Source: Pseudomonas gingeri (GTDB lineage Bacteria > Pseudomonadota > Gammaproteobacteria > Pseudomonadales > Pseudomonadaceae). Taken from it: a DNA stretch of 64,000 nt. Under the pieces are notes generated by a model that saw nothing but the letters and a program-made list of their open reading frames with translations, searched no databases and was not told the DNA's origin. The stretch is taken from the NCBI RefSeq assembly GCF_013385425.1, contig NZ_JACAQA010000031.1:1-64000 (forward strand), written 5' to 3'. Position 1 is the first letter of the stretch. The number at the start of each line of letters is the position of its first letter. Shown piece after piece: positions 62,856 to 64,000 of this stretch. The translations under genes were made by a program, and so were the position numbers.

Positions 62856-63296
62856 TCAATCAAATGGTTGGTCATCTAATGTGGGTGATGCGCGATGAGC
62901 TGAAGACGATCCCTCAAGCAGAGCATCCACCACAGCACGCGCCATTTCTACCGAGTGGAGCATGCCCCAGAACAGAGACCGCTCTACTGGATTCGTGTGC
63001 AAACTGATTTCGTCACCGTTCAGTTCGGCGGCTTCGAGCAATTTCGAGACGTAGATCAGCGCCTCCTGAGCATTGACGCCTGGTTGGATGGCAAAAATCG
63101 AGGGTTTGAGAGGGTCCGTATGATCGATGGTTTTGGATACGGTCAAAGCGAGGGTATCAAGCAAACGGGCTGTATGAAGCGAAGCCGATTTTACTGAACC
63201 GTTGGAGCCATCGACAATGCCATGGAGAGCACTTCCGTCATCTGGTTTGGAATCTTTGGACTCCGCGGGCGGATCGGGGGTAATTTTCTTGACCAC
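62856..63296 (-). CDS. DUF6124-like protein of unknown function
   Basis: A 146-residue soluble, mostly helical protein resembling a Pseudomonas family of unknown role, recognisable by the start KKITPDPP and the middle motif LKPSIFAIQPGVNAQEALIYV. The GTG at 63296 is chosen because AAGGAG stands 8 bases upstream and it gives the family N-terminus; the frame is open 47 codons further upstream but that part is Pro/Cys-rich and unlike the family. No partner gene is seen. Members often occur in several copies in one genome. Confidence 0.7.
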   Translation of the reverse strand: MVKKITPDPPAESKDSKPDDGSALHGIVDGSNGSVKSASLHTARLLDTLALTVSKTIDHTDPLKPSIFAIQPGVNAQEALIYVSKLLEAAELNGDEISLHTNPVERSLFWGMLHSVEMARAVVDALLEGSSSAHRASPTLDDQPFD

Positions 63297-63602
63297 GAGT
63301 AAAACTCCTTCCGAATTACTTGGAGGAGTTCGCCAATTTTCTCTTGTCCAGTGAAAAGGTGGCGAACTGTACGCGGGTGGACAAACCGGGGGATTAGGAC
63401 CCGGCACACACAAAGTGTCCCACGCACAGCCCGCCATAACGCAGGCACAACGATACCGCTCTCACGGCATTGTGCGATTAATCCTAAATAAACCACGGGT
63501 GTCCAGTCCGCATCGCTGATTTTGCAGCGATGGTCAAAATGTAGTTTCAGTACTTGGTTGGAGCAACTTGAAAAACGTGTGCAAATGTATGCTCTTCAAG
63601 GA
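63297..63602. other. Gap without recognisable gene
   Basis: Between the DUF6124-like gene and the HipB-like gene. Short open frames exist but none has a ribosome site with a credible product. No hipA-like sequence is seen downstream of the repressor gene. Confidence 0.5.
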
Positions 63603-63854
63603 TCAGTCGAACACTCCCTCGATTTCATCCAGCGTGGGCATTACCGCCGGCACCACGGCGAACTCACAGTCCAAAGCACCCAGGGCTCGCGCATAGGCGA
63701 CCATACCCACTGACAGATCACCCTTCTCGATGGCGATGACCTTCTGTCGGGTGATGCCAGCCAAGGTAGCGAGTCGGGCTTGAGTCAACCCGCGACTCAG
63801 ACGACGCTGCCGGACCTGCTCGCCAAGACGCGTTGTGATAAGGGCATAATCCAT
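63603..63854 (-). CDS. HipB-like XRE-family repressor (orphan)
   Basis: An 83-residue helix-turn-helix protein: LGEQVRQRRLSRGLTQARLA, then TLAGITRQKVIAIEKGDLSV, ending in the HipB-type tail PTLDEIEGVFD. HipB proteins neutralise and repress HipA kinase toxins encoded right after them; no hipA follows here. I use the ATG at 63854; the frame is open 6 codons upstream but that would run into the inverted repeat. An inverted repeat 6 bases upstream is its likely operator. Confidence 0.75.
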   Translation of the reverse strand: MDYALITTRLGEQVRQRRLSRGLTQARLATLAGITRQKVIAIEKGDLSVGMVAYARALGALDCEFAVVPAVMPTLDEIEGVFD

Positions 63855-63859
63855 GTTCT

Positions 63860-63895
63860 GTATACGCGACAAACTATATTAAATGTAACGTATAC
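63860..63895. promoter_or_regulatory. Paired GTATAC repeats upstream of the HipB-like gene
   Basis: GTATACG (63860-63866) and CGTATAC (63889-63895) are exact inverted copies separated by 22 AT-rich bases that contain TATA-like -10 sequences. The layout fits two repressor half-sites or two small palindromes around a promoter. Confidence 0.5.
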
Positions 63896-64000
63896 CGAAC
63901 CTCTGAAAAATCAAAGCAGTTATGCAGCTCAACCCAAGTGCAGCCTGCAAGCGTCTCCCAGCTAGACGATGAGCCGAATAAATCGCACAATCGGCTCACA

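Noticed and set aside
63191..63496. A 101-codon minus-strand frame upstream of the DUF6124-like gene
   Set aside because: It overlaps the DUF6124-like gene in another frame, lacks a ribosome site and has biased, unlikely composition.

Overview
The window is a Pseudomonas chromosome segment, most likely from the fluorescent (P. fluorescens-like) group. The evidence is gene content and order: tyrS, an M23 peptidase gene, anmK, erpA, argC, hemJ, coq7, speD, vfr, the trp genes, agtABCD/agtSR, amgK-murU, lptD-surA-pdxA-ksgA-apaGH, glpE, prkA-yeaH-ycgB, cca, folK/folB, plsY, tsaD, rpsU-dnaG-rpoD and an rmcA-like gene. This closely follows a known stretch of the P. aeruginosa chromosome (roughly PA0575 to PA0668), read in reverse. 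The sequence is GC-rich and carries Pseudomonas-type REP repeats. Most of it is conserved core genome.

Layout. 1-9.5 kb: tyrosyl-tRNA synthetase, cell-wall recycling (M23 endopeptidase, anmK), Fe-S carrier erpA, argC, hemJ, and three enzyme or membrane-protein genes followed by a HIT protein. 9.5-13.4 kb: coq7, speD, an OsmC-like protein, the cAMP regulator vfr and a lipoate-ligase-like protein. 13.4-19.1 kb: a minus-strand run rpe-gph-trpE-trpG-trpD-trpC. In P. aeruginosa the pyocin cluster lies between trpE and trpG; here the two genes are 13 bases apart. 19.1-28.2 kb: an iron-type alcohol dehydrogenase, the AgtABCD-type ABC importer (4-aminobutyrate/5-aminovalerate in P. aeruginosa) and its AgtSR-type two-component system. 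28.3-31.7 kb: a DUF3530 protein, djlA-like, murU and amgK.

31.7-34.9 kb is the main accessory insertion. A roughly 2.4-kb group II intron, encoding an RT/maturase/HNH protein, sits just upstream of the essential outer-membrane gene lptD and in the same orientation. It is preceded by about 600 bases that I cannot explain, which hold a possible 52-residue membrane peptide gene. 34.9-42.5 kb: lptD-surA-pdxA-rsmA-apaG-apaH-glpE, tightly packed. 42.8-47.7 kb: the stress module prkA-yeaH-ycgB. 47.8-56.1 kb: cca, folate genes, plsY, tsaD and the macromolecular synthesis operon rpsU-dnaG-rpoD. 56.2-60.1 kb: a 1246-residue RmcA-like c-di-GMP enzyme and a CAT-anticodon tRNA. 60.1-64 kb: an accessory-looking end with a chemoreceptor, a RelB-like antitoxin gene with only a decayed relE remnant behind it, a DUF6124-type protein and an orphan HipB-like repressor.

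Functional themes. Peptidoglycan recycling is represented by anmK, amgK and murU, and the outer-membrane biogenesis genes lptD and surA lie next to amgK-murU. Two regulators in the window (AgtS-like and RmcA-like) share the plan periplasmic solute-binding domain, membrane helix, PAS domains, output. I did not find an obviously new multi-gene system. The least explained parts are the region upstream of the intron and the degraded toxin-antitoxin loci at the right end.
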